Shown here: piece after piece, positions 24,045 to 29,694 of the stretch
Position numbering within the stretch: position 1 is the first letter of the stretch
Layout: each line of letters starts with the position of its first letter
Virus record (IMG/VR): IMGVR_UViG_3300030106_004480
Coordinates: 1-32,347 of that record
Reading direction: 5' to 3' (one strand)
Origin: a virus
Length of the DNA: 32,347 bases
Made by a program: the position numbers and the translations under genes
Notes under the pieces: model-generated
Told to the model about the DNA's origin: nothing
What the model saw: the letters and a program-made list of their open reading frames with translations, nothing else
Databases searched by the model: none

Positions 24045-24451
24045 AAGGGCAGGTCATCGTCATCGTTTGTTGAGGGATTTACGGGTTTTTCTGGCTGATC
24101 GGGCTGACCAGCTGGCTTTATGTGGAAGTTAGCAACCGGAAGGGTTTCGCCATCTCTCTCCCACGTTCCCATCTCGCGTTTAATCAAAAACGAGGAATTC
24201 GCAGCGATCCCTGCCTTGAGCAGAGACTGGTGCAACTTCCGGTTGGCAAATATCGTGACGTTCTCGTCAGCATACCGAGCGGCATACCTCATCGTGTTGT
24301 ATTGAGTTGGGCGCGAGTCTCCAAACGGAAAATGAATTTCATGCCATTGTCCATCTGGAAGGAAGATTTTCTGTTTGCCGTTTGGCGCAGCCTTAGTCGG
24401 CTCAGTGTGGTTCTGCGACCACTGTAGGATGGGGTCGTACATAGTATCCAT
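24041..24451 (-). CDS. Single-stranded DNA-binding-like protein with acidic tail
   Basis: I chose the ATG at 24451 (136 residues) because GGAGAG lies 6 bases before it; an upstream ATG at 24523 would run back through the promoter. The C-terminus is a Pro-rich linker followed by the acidic tip DDDDLPF, a hallmark of bacterial and phage SSB tails that recruit partner proteins. The body is beta-rich (KQKIFLPDGQWHEIHFPFGDS, TIFANRKLHQSLLKAG, SSFLIKREMGTWERDGETLPVANFHIKP) and could be an OB-type fold, though the canonical SSB core is not obvious. It is first in its operon and should coat ssDNA during replication or recombination. Confidence 0.62.
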   Translation of the reverse strand: MDTMYDPILQWSQNHTEPTKAAPNGKQKIFLPDGQWHEIHFPFGDSRPTQYNTMRYAARYADENVTIFANRKLHQSLLKAGIAANSSFLIKREMGTWERDGETLPVANFHIKPAGQPDQPEKPVNPSTNDDDDLPF

Positions 24452-24489
24452 AAGTTGCTCTCCTTGGATGTTTGATGAATGGATGACAC

Positions 24490-24519
24490 AATTTACGAGC
24501 ATCCCGTTTATATTGTCAA
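24490..24519 (-). promoter_or_regulatory. Leftward early promoter for the SSB operon
   Basis: On the - strand TTGACA (24519-24514) is separated by 18 bases from TAAATT (24495-24490), matching 6/6 and 4/6 of the sigma70 boxes. A GC precedes TTGACA, as at several other sites in the genome (GCTTGACA). It lies just downstream of a terminator and about 40-70 bases before the SSB ATG, so it would start a new transcription unit. Confidence 0.6.
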
Positions 24520-24521
24520 GC

Positions 24522-24566
24522 AAAAAAAACGCCAGATATGGCCCGTAGGGGTAACCACATCTGGCG
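24522..24566 (-). terminator. Strong intrinsic terminator after the integrase-XRE genes
   Basis: On the - strand the arms CGCCAGATGTGG (24566-24555) and CCATATCTGGCG (24541-24530) pair over 12 bases with one mismatch. Eight T residues follow at once (24529-24522). This is a textbook Rho-independent terminator and ends leftward transcription from the methyltransferase-integrase-XRE unit. The next promoter starts 3 bases later. Confidence 0.85.
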
Positions 24567-24582
24567 CTCCATCACCATTCAT

Positions 24583-24593
24583 AGGGAGCAAAC
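24583..24593 (+). promoter_or_regulatory. Orphan copy of the AGGGAGCAAAC initiation element
   Basis: AGGGAGCAAAC followed after 2 bases by ATGATGGCTCAAGGGTAA lies on the + strand between the terminator and the XRE gene. The same element stands directly before the ATGs of genes at 23569 and 21723, and as AGGGAGCAACC before 28124. Here it opens a 5-codon frame only, so it may be the relic of a lost rightward gene or a protein-binding site. Confidence 0.4.
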
Positions 24594-24618
24594 CCATGAT
24601 GGCTCAAGGGTAATCGAT

Positions 24619-24885
24619 TTAATTTAGATTGTCAAGCTCAAGTGCCTCTCTAATCTCCTGGAAGAACAATTCTCCATCCATCATCTCCCCTGCCATCAGA
24701 TCAGATAGCTGTGCCATACGATCATAATACTGTGATAGCACACGGCAAAATGATATTAGTATTTGTGCGCTTTTTTGTTTGCCCCCTTCAATGCGCGAGA
24801 TAGTTGAAACATCGTATCGCACAATCTCTGCAAACTGCGGTTGAGTCAATCCTAATTTAAGACGGGTGTGTTTAACGAGATTCAT
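24619..24885 (-). CDS. XRE-family helix-turn-helix regulator
   Basis: This 88-residue protein overlaps the integrase stop by 14 bases. Residues 3-60 form a Cro/CI-type helix-turn-helix: VKHTRLKLGLTQPQFAEIVRYDVSTISRIEGGKQ is followed by helix 4/5 (SAQILISFCRVLSQYY). The recognition helix is around VSTISRIE. The C-terminal helix (MAQLSDLMAGEMMDGELFFQEIREALEL) may form dimers. It is too short for a CI-type repressor with a cleavage domain and no RecA-site is seen. It probably controls the integrase unit or the adjacent promoter at 24490-24519. It could be an excisionase-like partner. Confidence 0.78.
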   Translation of the reverse strand: MNLVKHTRLKLGLTQPQFAEIVRYDVSTISRIEGGKQKSAQILISFCRVLSQYYDRMAQLSDLMAGEMMDGELFFQEIREALELDNLN

Positions 24886-25843
24886 ATTTTTTCTCCGGGT
24901 AGTCTACGAGAATGTAATCGGACGCATTATCGTTTAGTGCGTCTCTGTCTGTGTAATATCGCATGGTCGTATTGACCGTTGCGTGTCTAAGATGGCTCTG
25001 CACTTTCTGTACGGTTGCCCCCCCTTCCAATGCGAGTGTAGCGCATGTATGCCTTAATGAGTGCGCGGTGATTTTAATGCCGACCTTCTTGCCATACCAT
25101 TGAATGATGCTTGAAATAGCCTCTGGGCGAATCTTGCCACCCAAATTATTTACCCGTGACATCCCAACGAAAACGTAATCAAAATGCTCCGTGAACTGCC
25201 TGTAATGGTTGAGCAACGTATCAAGACTCTCGCATACCCTGTGCGATAGTTTGACTCTCTGCTCATATCCCGATTTTGTGTCGCGTAGCACAGCTACTGT
25301 ATGCTCTCCTTCGCGCTGTATGTCTTGCCACTTGAGATTAGCCGCCTCAGAGCGTCTCATGCCCGTATAGACTAACAAGATAATCAGCGCACTGTCTCTG
25401 GCCGCTTTAACTCTTGTGCGGAGGTCGCAGTGAGGACGTTCAATTGCTTCATATGCGATCTCAATCATCTCCTCTATCTTGTCTGTATCTACCGCTTTGC
25501 CCATGCTTGTCTGAGGCGTTTTATATCCTCTGACAAGCTCTGGGGACGCAGGGTTGCGATCAATCAATCCTATCGCAACGCACCGTTTGAAAAAGGATCG
25601 TAGGCTCGTCAACTTACGGTTGATCGTAGATGGCTTGATGCCAACTGAGGCTAGTTGGTTTCTATACTGCTCAACATCCTCAAATCCCGTTCCCCTTACA
25701 TGCGCTTCCGTAATCCAATCGATCCCGAAAAACTCAATCAGATCTGTCCGGTAAGCGGTGCGCGTGGCATCGCGCATCTGAGCAGATAGGAACGGCTCCA
25801 ATAGGTCTGATCCTCGTTGGGGCAATGCTACAATGCTAGTCAT
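24872..25843 (-). CDS. int: Tyrosine recombinase (integrase)
   Basis: I chose the ATG at 25843 (323 residues), which has AGGAG 6 bases upstream; the open frame extends further without a ribosome site. A SAM-like N-terminal core-binding domain (residues 12-108) precedes the catalytic domain (about 115-315). Visible active-site residues are R163 (TGMRRSEA), K190 (TKSG), H261-x-x-R264 (HSLRHTCAT), H287 (HLRHATVN) and nucleophile Y296 (MRYYT). It joins and exchanges DNA strands at short sites. The length and XerC/D-like core suggest a phage integrase, though a role in resolving multimers is possible. It overlaps the 56-residue gene upstream by 8 bases. Confidence 0.92.
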   Translation of the reverse strand: MTSIVALPQRGSDLLEPFLSAQMRDATRTAYRTDLIEFFGIDWITEAHVRGTGFEDVEQYRNQLASVGIKPSTINRKLTSLRSFFKRCVAIGLIDRNPASPELVRGYKTPQTSMGKAVDTDKIEEMIEIAYEAIERPHCDLRTRVKAARDSALIILLVYTGMRRSEAANLKWQDIQREGEHTVAVLRDTKSGYEQRVKLSHRVCESLDTLLNHYRQFTEHFDYVFVGMSRVNNLGGKIRPEAISSIIQWYGKKVGIKITAHSLRHTCATLALEGGATVQKVQSHLRHATVNTTMRYYTDRDALNDNASDYILVDYPEKKYESR

Positions 25844-26006
25844 TTGTTTCTCCTCTCCACCCGCGAGACACCCATTTGCCATCCTCGTCTTGGGATGGCT
25901 TATCGAACGATGTGTGGTAGGGACACCAAGGCCATTCGGCCAGATAATCATCTATCTTGGTCTTTAGCTCTTCTAAAGTGTTCTCTCTGAACGTGACAAA
26001 TATCAT
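25836..26006 (-). CDS. Small unknown protein, 56 residues
   Basis: Frame read from sequence: ATG at 26006, TAG at 25836. It starts MIFVTFRENTLEELKTKIDD, then YLAEWPWCPYHTSFDKP, and ends DEDGKWVSRGWRGETND. The Trp-rich core (WPWCPYH, WVSRGWRG) and the tight coupling argue that it is real: TGATG with the previous gene, an 8-base overlap with int, and an int ribosome site inside its end. No family is recognised. It may be a small directionality or regulatory protein given its place before int, but this is only positional. Confidence 0.66.
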   Translation of the reverse strand: MIFVTFRENTLEELKTKIDDYLAEWPWCPYHTSFDKPSQDEDGKWVSRGWRGETND

Positions 26007-26179
26007 CAGTTTTGCTCCGCTGTGAGGGTATCTTGCACTTCGTTGACCAGAAAATCGAATGAGGCGTTGAAGTGTTCTAGCGCCGCCTCGCGTTCACGGT
26101 GATGGAGTTCTGGATCGGTGGATTCGCTCCGTATGCGCTGTAGGGCAATCAGATTATCAAGGACTTGTTGTATTGTCAT
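26006..26179 (-). CDS. Small helical unknown protein, 57 residues
   Basis: ATG at 26179, TGA at 26006. The translation starts MTIQQVLDNLIALQRIRSES, continues ELHHREREAALEHFNASFDF and ends VNEVQDTLTAEQN. It is a single charged helical hairpin without cysteine or membrane segment. Its ATG overlaps the methyltransferase stop by 4 bases and its stop shares a base with the next ATG. Coupling on both sides supports translation. Function is unknown. Confidence 0.62.
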   Translation of the reverse strand: MTIQQVLDNLIALQRIRSESTDPELHHREREAALEHFNASFDFLVNEVQDTLTAEQN

Positions 26180-27234
26180 CCCATCACCGCCTTTATGAAC
26201 GCTTGCGCTTGCGGCGCGACGATAGCGTTACCGTAGCCGCGCAATCGTCCCACTCGGTTGGCAGCCCCATCAACCAACGGGAATGTGCTGGATTCAACTG
26301 GCCTCCATTTGTCATCTCGGCAGTAGAGCCAATCTGGATCTGCCCAGTAGCCGTTAGTCGGGCTGGGCCTGTCAGCCGCACTAGATTGGGTAGCTCTGCC
26401 ATCTTGCGCGGTTCTGCACCTGCACTGCCCCTCGCATCCGATTTGATTGGTGTCGGCCAGTGAGCTAACTGTGCTGTAGTCCCTGTTTTCATTAGTCCTG
26501 GCGTTCTTTTTCCCTCTTTTTTGTGCCGCTCCTTCCGTGCTATCACTGTTTCTATTTTCTCGCACGTTTCGGTTGCAGATGGAGTGGGCCAGTGAGCTAG
26601 TTTTGCTTGATCTGCCAGATTTATCCCAAACGTCTGCCCTATTGTCTTGCTCACCCTCACTGCGTTGCCGTCCTGTATTTCTACAGGTCGTGGCCCCCCC
26701 GTGCCGTCCGTTGTCCTCGTTGTTGACCCATGTGTTTTCGGCAACCCAGTACAGTCTTTGTCTTTGGTGCGGTGCGCCGACGCCACAAGCTGGGAATACG
26801 ACCATCCCTGCGGCGTAGTCTTCCTGCGCCAAGTCAGCTTGTACAAGGTCGAACCAAGATGTTCCACCTTTTCCTGCAACCTGCTCACCAAGGACTCTTG
26901 GAGGGCGGCACTTCGCGACCAGACGGAAGAGTTCGGGCCAGAGATGTCGCTCGTCTGCTGTGCCTTTTCTTCGCCCTGCTCCGCTGAACGGTTGACAGGG
27001 GCATGATCCTGTCCAGACCGGTGTATCGTCTGTGATCCCTGCCCGTCTGAGGGCGTATGACCAGACTCCGACCCCGGCGAAGAAGTGGCATTGGGTGTAT
27101 CCTTTGAGGTCATCTGGTTGGACTTCTGTAATTGATCTGTCATCTACGTCTCCTTGGGCAATATGTCCGTCGTTAATGAGCGCTTTAAGCCACTCCACAG
27201 CAAAAGGGTCAATCTCATTATAGTAAACACTCAT
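26176..27234 (-). CDS. DNA (cytosine-5) methyltransferase
   Basis: This 352-residue phage-type C5 methyltransferase adds a methyl group from SAM to cytosine in a short DNA site. Motifs are visible in order. The SAM-binding loop is FFAGVG (51-56). The catalytic motif is PCQPFS with Cys80. Motif VI is GEQVA (E117, in place of the usual ENV). Motif VIII is GAPHQRQRLYWVAE. After a long variable region (about 170-300, the target-recognition part) motif X is RLRGYGNAIVAPQAQAFI near the C-terminus. The ATG overlaps the upstream stop (ATGA). It may protect phage DNA from host restriction. No cognate endonuclease gene is adjacent. Confidence 0.92.
   Translation of the reverse strand: MSVYYNEIDPFAVEWLKALINDGHIAQGDVDDRSITEVQPDDLKGYTQCHFFAGVGVWSYALRRAGITDDTPVWTGSCPCQPFSGAGRRKGTADERHLWPELFRLVAKCRPPRVLGEQVAGKGGTSWFDLVQADLAQEDYAAGMVVFPACGVGAPHQRQRLYWVAENTWVNNEDNGRHGGATTCRNTGRQRSEGEQDNRADVWDKSGRSSKTSSLAHSICNRNVRENRNSDSTEGAAQKRGKKNARTNENRDYSTVSSLADTNQIGCEGQCRCRTAQDGRATQSSAADRPSPTNGYWADPDWLYCRDDKWRPVESSTFPLVDGAANRVGRLRGYGNAIVAPQAQAFIKAVMG
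26193..27143 (-). CDS. Long second-frame ORF inside the methyltransferase gene
   Basis: This 316-residue ORF lies entirely within the methyltransferase gene in another frame. The N-terminal 80 residues are Ser/Gln-rich. The rest has recognisable blocks: GSTLYKLTWRRKTTPQGWSYSQLVASAHRT, two LAHWPTP motifs, and a C-terminal LNPAHSRWLMGLPTEWDDCA. From memory, these blocks (LYKLTWK..., WPTP, NPAHSRWLMGLP.EWDDCA) recur as separately annotated proteins in many phages and prophages, which suggests a conserved overlapping gene and not chance. It may instead mark an ancestral methyltransferase-related frame. The product's role is unknown. I see no ribosome site strong enough to settle its start. Confidence 0.5.
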   Translation of the reverse strand: MTDQLQKSNQMTSKDTPNATSSPGSESGHTPSDGQGSQTIHRSGQDHAPVNRSAEQGEEKAQQTSDISGPNSSVWSRSAALQESLVSRLQEKVEHLGSTLYKLTWRRKTTPQGWSYSQLVASAHRTKDKDCTGLPKTHGSTTRTTDGTGGPRPVEIQDGNAVRVSKTIGQTFGINLADQAKLAHWPTPSATETCEKIETVIARKERHKKEGKRTPGLMKTGTTAQLAHWPTPIKSDARGSAGAEPRKMAELPNLVRLTGPARLTATGQIQIGSTAEMTNGGQLNPAHSRWLMGLPTEWDDCAATVTLSSRRKRKRS

Positions 27235-27578
27235 ACCAATACCTTCTTGAGGAATTTGAGGGCATCGTCCAAAGAATCGAAGCCTTGATAGAAGAACAGT
27301 ACTCCATCGAGATTGTAGTGATGCACTTGAAACCGATGCGTATCTGTGAACTCTCTGTGTTCGACATTCTCAGCATCTACGAACAGTTGTAATCGGCCAA
27401 TCGGTTTCAACTCAATGTCCAATTCTGGGATAGGATCGTTAAACAGCAATCGACTAAACGATGGACAGATGTCATCGCCATTAGACGTGTCGGAAAACCC
27501 TACCCTGCACAACGCATAGATAATCTCTGGGTCAATCGCAAATCTCTCATCAAATGGCCCTGCAATATATTTGCTCAT
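27231..27578 (-). CDS. Unknown early protein, 115 residues
   Basis: The start at 27578 is preceded by GGAGG 10 bases upstream, inside the previous gene's end. This is an acidic, beta/alpha protein with several aromatic residues (YIAGPFDERFAIDPEIIYALCRVGFSD, then ELKPIGRLQLFVDAENVEHREFTDTHRFQVHHYNLDGVLFFYQGFDSLDDALKFLKKVL). The last part resembles a small substrate- or protein-binding domain ending in a helix. No family is recognised. It is coupled to the methyltransferase by ATGA. Confidence 0.64.
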   Translation of the reverse strand: MSKYIAGPFDERFAIDPEIIYALCRVGFSDTSNGDDICPSFSRLLFNDPIPELDIELKPIGRLQLFVDAENVEHREFTDTHRFQVHHYNLDGVLFFYQGFDSLDDALKFLKKVLV

Positions 27579-27579
27579 G

Positions 27580-28059
27580 CTATGCCTCCTTCAAATCTGC
27601 TATGAGATTGTTGTGGTTGTTTAACGCTTTGAGTGCATTGTGAACTAACTGGTACTCATGGACAAGAGGGTAGTTGACAATCGAATCGCCCGACTCTTGC
27701 CATTCTTCTGCTTCATCGAGTGCGCCGATCAAATCAAGCCGCTCCAGCGCACGAGACAACGCCGCTGTAATCACATCAAGGGGCGCTACTAGCGCGAGAA
27801 TGTCGGGATAATCTTCGGCATAATCAACAATCACACCGCCAAGCCATTCCTCGACAATCATTTCAACATTGCCGTTTCTATCGGGATTAGACAACCAATC
27901 ATACCGTGCCTCAATGTGAACCAGCTGGTCTTCAGTGAGGCAGTCGCTATTGTCAGATCCCATCTTCCATTTGTCATGCTCGTTGTCCAGAATGCTACCC
28001 AGAATAGCAACCATGCGCTCTCGCTGCTCTATATCGAGTGTAATTACTCGTGATATCAT
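27580..28059 (-). CDS. Unknown early protein, 159 residues
   Basis: This is an acidic, all-helical protein preceded by GGAGG 11 bases before the ATG (GAGGAGGCATAGCGATG). Helices are evident (EQRERMVAILGSILDNEHDKWKMG, TEDQLVHIEARYDWLSNPD, VITAALSRALERLDLIGALDEAEEW, LVHEYQLVHNALKALNNHNN). There is no cysteine cluster and no membrane segment. Acidic helical early proteins of this size can be DNA mimics or host-takeover factors, but nothing specific shows this here. The final codons and ribosome site (GGAGGCATAGC) repeat the junction seen before 28059. Confidence 0.62.
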   Translation of the reverse strand: MISRVITLDIEQRERMVAILGSILDNEHDKWKMGSDNSDCLTEDQLVHIEARYDWLSNPDRNGNVEMIVEEWLGGVIVDYAEDYPDILALVAPLDVITAALSRALERLDLIGALDEAEEWQESGDSIVNYPLVHEYQLVHNALKALNNHNNLIADLKEA

Positions 28060-28061
28060 CG

Positions 28062-28124
28062 CTATGCCTCCTCTGCTTCGTTGGCTTCTCGCTCTGCCTT
28101 TAGCTCTGCTAATTTCTTAGCCAT
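28062..28124 (-). CDS. Twenty-residue leader-type gene
   Basis: ATG at 28124, TAG at 28062, with AGGGAGCAACC upstream of the start. The peptide is MAKKLAELKAEREANEAEEA, a single charged helix. It is the first frame after the leftward promoter at 28168-28196, and its last codons carry the ribosome site of the next gene (GAGGAGG). It may therefore work by coupling translation, not as a protein. The specific initiation element and spacing argue that it is translated. Confidence 0.5.
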   Translation of the reverse strand: MAKKLAELKAEREANEAEEA

Positions 28125-28167
28125 TAGGTTGCTCCCTAAAATATGCCGCTGAATTGCGACTTAGACT

Positions 28168-28196
28168 AACCTACGAAAGCGTTGATGTATTGTCAA
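28168..28196 (-). promoter_or_regulatory. Leftward promoter of the methyltransferase-integrase unit
   Basis: On the - strand TTGACA (28196-28191), inside GCGCTTGACAATAC, is separated by 17 bases from TAGGTT (28173-28168). The -35 box is perfect and the -10 box weak (3/6), so activation by a bound protein is possible. The first CAATCA repeat begins 3 bases upstream of the -35 box (28199), suggesting direct control of this promoter by whatever binds the repeats. Confidence 0.55.
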
Positions 28197-28198
28197 GC

Positions 28199-28400
28199 GC
28201 AATCAGATGCATTCTTAGAAATTAATTTGATTTGCAATCAGATCTATGTGAAGCAGCGCAATCAAAATGAGTCTGATCGATACCCGGCCAGTTGGCGCAA
28301 TCGCAATCAAAAACGTGTGATTCTCAAAAATTCCAGGGGGGCAATCAGATTGAAAATTGATGAGCAATCAAAATGACAATCAAATTGACAATCAAAATGA
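28199..28400 (+). repeat. Nine CAATCA-type iterons in the divergent control region
   Basis: Nine copies of a (G/A)CAATC core start at 28199, 28234, 28258, 28297, 28303, 28341, 28364, 28376 and 28388. Eight continue as CAATCA(A/G)A. The last three form perfect 12-bp tandem units CAATCAAAATGA, CAATCAAATTGA, CAATCAAAATGA (28365-28400), and the copy at 28259-28270 matches the same 12-mer exactly. Consensus CAATCARAWTGA. All point the same way. Iteron arrays of this kind bind replication initiators or regulators. Spacings of 12, 12, 23-24 and 35-39 bases suggest helical phasing. Here they fill the gap between divergent promoters. Confidence 0.75.
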
Positions 28401-28418
28401 TATTGAACCACTCGTCGG

Positions 28419-28467
28419 GGCCGCCGGTGCGGCCAGAATTTTGGCGATTTTTTGAGCGATTTTTTGG
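28419..28467 (+). other. GC hairpin and two AT-rich 12-mers next to the iterons
   Basis: GGCCGC-CGGT-GCGGCC (28419-28434) is a perfect 6-bp hairpin with a tetraloop. It is followed by two tandem 12-mers, GCGATTTTTTGA (28444-28455) and GCGATTTTTTGG (28456-28467). AT-rich repeated 12- or 13-mers beside iterons are the usual layout of a DNA-unwinding element in iteron origins. The hairpin plus T-tracts could alternatively act as a weak rightward terminator. Confidence 0.5.
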
Positions 28468-28521
28468 GCGGCGATATAGGCGAAACGTCAAGCGATAGAA
28501 CGACATAGACAAATAATAAGC

Positions 28522-28551
28522 TTGACATTATAGCAATACACATATTATATT
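28522..28551 (+). promoter_or_regulatory. Rightward promoter of the GP88-like module
   Basis: TTGACA (28522-28527), again within GCTTGACA, is separated by 18 bases from TATATT (28546-28551), matching 6/6 and 5/6. The start point would be near 28558 and the first ATG is at 28590, leaving a short leader with AAAGGGG as ribosome site. It is the best-matching promoter in the window. Confidence 0.68.
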
Positions 28552-28589
28552 GTTTAGACACCATTCAACCAAGCTGAAAGGGGCAAGCA

Positions 28590-28733
28590 ATGAGCAAGTT
28601 TGATTTAGATGTGGATCTGATTTTTGGCGCCATTTTACTATCGCCATTTGTCGTCGGTTTAGTGCTAGCGTTTTGGGCCATATTTTTCAGAGAGTCGTTT
28701 CCAAGAGTTTTAATTTATGGGATGGGAGGCTAG
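28590..28733 (+). CDS. Small single-span membrane protein, 47 residues
   Basis: ATG at 28590, TAG at 28731-28733, with AAAGGGG about 8 bases upstream. A short acidic N-terminus (MSKFDLDVDL) precedes a strong hydrophobic segment, about residues 11-33 (IFGAILLSPFVVGLVLAFWAIFF). A basic tail follows (RESFPRVLIYGMGG). By the positive-inside rule, N-out/C-in is likely. Its last codons contain the ribosome site (GGGAGG) of the GP88-like gene, 2 bases downstream, so the two are probably co-expressed. No family is recognised; a toxin- or anchor-like small membrane protein is possible. Confidence 0.62.
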   Translation: MSKFDLDVDLIFGAILLSPFVVGLVLAFWAIFFRESFPRVLIYGMGG

Positions 28734-28735
28734 CA

Positions 28736-29623
28736 ATGGCTAAAGTAAATAGAGCGACGGCGCTAGAGATTGCAAGCGCCGCTGGCGCTGGCGATAGCGC
28801 AAAAGTAGTTGAGTTATTACAAGCGATACCCGGCGATAGTTCACAAGTTCACACGTGGGCATATCATGCACAGCGCCTAGCCGATTATATCCAAGGTGAC
28901 TATACCGGGAAAGCACCTTTTGCAATATGGAACATTGACGGAAATAGTAAGCTACCTTTTGCCAGTTTTAGCACCTTGCCCGGCGTAACGTGTCCCGGCG
29001 CCGGTGAATGTTGGTTCGGACGGAGCGGGGCCGGATCTGGGTATTGTTACACGCTCAAAGGTTGGCGTTATCCCGCGACGCTGTTTAGACAAGTACAGAA
29101 CACGCTATTACTTGCACACAATAGCGACGTGATAGCACAAGCGACGTATAAGCTCAAACAGAATACGACTTGCCGTTTATACGTCGACGGCGACTTTGAT
29201 AGCTTACGCACGTTAACCTTTTGGATGCTAGTACTACGGGAAAGGCCCGATTTACTGACGTACGGGTATAGCAAGTCCTGGAACCTGTTCCTTATGTTTG
29301 ACCGTATGTGGGCAAGTAAAGTAGGATGGCCGAAAAACTATCTTTTAAACTTGTCGAATGGTTCCAAGTTTGAGCATTTAAGGCCCAAAATGGAACAATT
29401 GCAAGTAGTGCGCGGAAATTTCCTGGCGCTACAAATAGACAAAAGGCTAGCCGGTAAATATGGTCACCCGGAATATAGGAAAGCGCTAAGAGACGCTGCC
29501 AAGGCGCTTGGATTGAAAAAGGTGTTTGTGTGTCCTGGCAAGTGTGGAACGTGTACGAAAGCCGGGCATTTATGCGGAATGGAAAGCGCTAAAGGTGTTA
29601 ACGTCGTAATAGGGGTTCACTAA
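28736..29623 (+). CDS. GP88-like cysteine-rich protein
   Basis: I chose the ATG at 28736 (295 residues), which has GGAGG 8 bases upstream, over an open TTG at 28673. The core reads PFASFSTLPGVTCPGAGECW, then SGYCYTLKGWRYPATLFRQVQNTLL, then CRLYVDGDFDSL, and the C-terminus ends VFVCPGKCGTCTKAGHLCG. Cysteines at 86, 92, 104, 146, 266, 270, 273 and 280 could bind metal or an Fe-S cluster. Order and motifs (a Cys block, CY, then an R-x-Y/H-x-x-GDF strand) resemble the family called gene product 88 from mycobacteriophages. Its biochemistry is not settled to my knowledge. A nucleic-acid role beside the iterons is inference. Confidence 0.6.
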   Translation: MAKVNRATALEIASAAGAGDSAKVVELLQAIPGDSSQVHTWAYHAQRLADYIQGDYTGKAPFAIWNIDGNSKLPFASFSTLPGVTCPGAGECWFGRSGAGSGYCYTLKGWRYPATLFRQVQNTLLLAHNSDVIAQATYKLKQNTTCRLYVDGDFDSLRTLTFWMLVLRERPDLLTYGYSKSWNLFLMFDRMWASKVGWPKNYLLNLSNGSKFEHLRPKMEQLQVVRGNFLALQIDKRLAGKYGHPEYRKALRDAAKALGLKKVFVCPGKCGTCTKAGHLCGMESAKGVNVVIGVH

Positions 29624-29694
29624 TGGACGCACTAGCTGAGATTATCGTATTGCTGGCGCTATTGTTAGGCAGCATAGGCAAGGGAAAGAAATAA
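29623..29694 (+). CDS. Tiny hydrophobic peptide, 23 residues
   Basis: ATG at 29623 shares a base with the GP88-like stop, and its TAA shares a base with the next ATG (TAATG on both sides). The peptide begins MDALAEIIVLLALLLGSIG and ends KGKK, a single short membrane helix with a basic end. Precise coupling in both directions supports translation. It may be a membrane micro-protein or a spacer that couples ribosomes. No homology can be judged at this length. Confidence 0.55.
   Translation: MDALAEIIVLLALLLGSIGKGKK

Noticed and set aside
24451-24523. A longer SSB-like protein starting at 24523.
   Set aside because: The extra 24 codons cover the promoter -35 and -10 boxes, and GGAGAG is placed correctly for the ATG at 24451.
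25844-25951. A longer integrase starting at 25951.
   Set aside because: The extra 36 residues lie inside the small upstream gene, lack a ribosome site and do not resemble integrase N-termini.
28365-28400. A CRISPR-like array from regularly spaced repeats.
   Set aside because: Repeats are only 12 bp and directly abut without spacers. This is an iteron or operator pattern.
28307-28564. An 85-residue - strand ORF across the iteron region.
   Set aside because: It runs through the repeats, hairpin and rightward promoter, with repeated FDCQFDCHFDC caused by the iterons. Low-complexity artefact.
28673-28735. A TTG start extending the GP88-like protein by 21 residues.
   Set aside because: The extension overlaps the 47-residue membrane gene and lacks a ribosome site, whereas GGAGG stands before the ATG at 28736.
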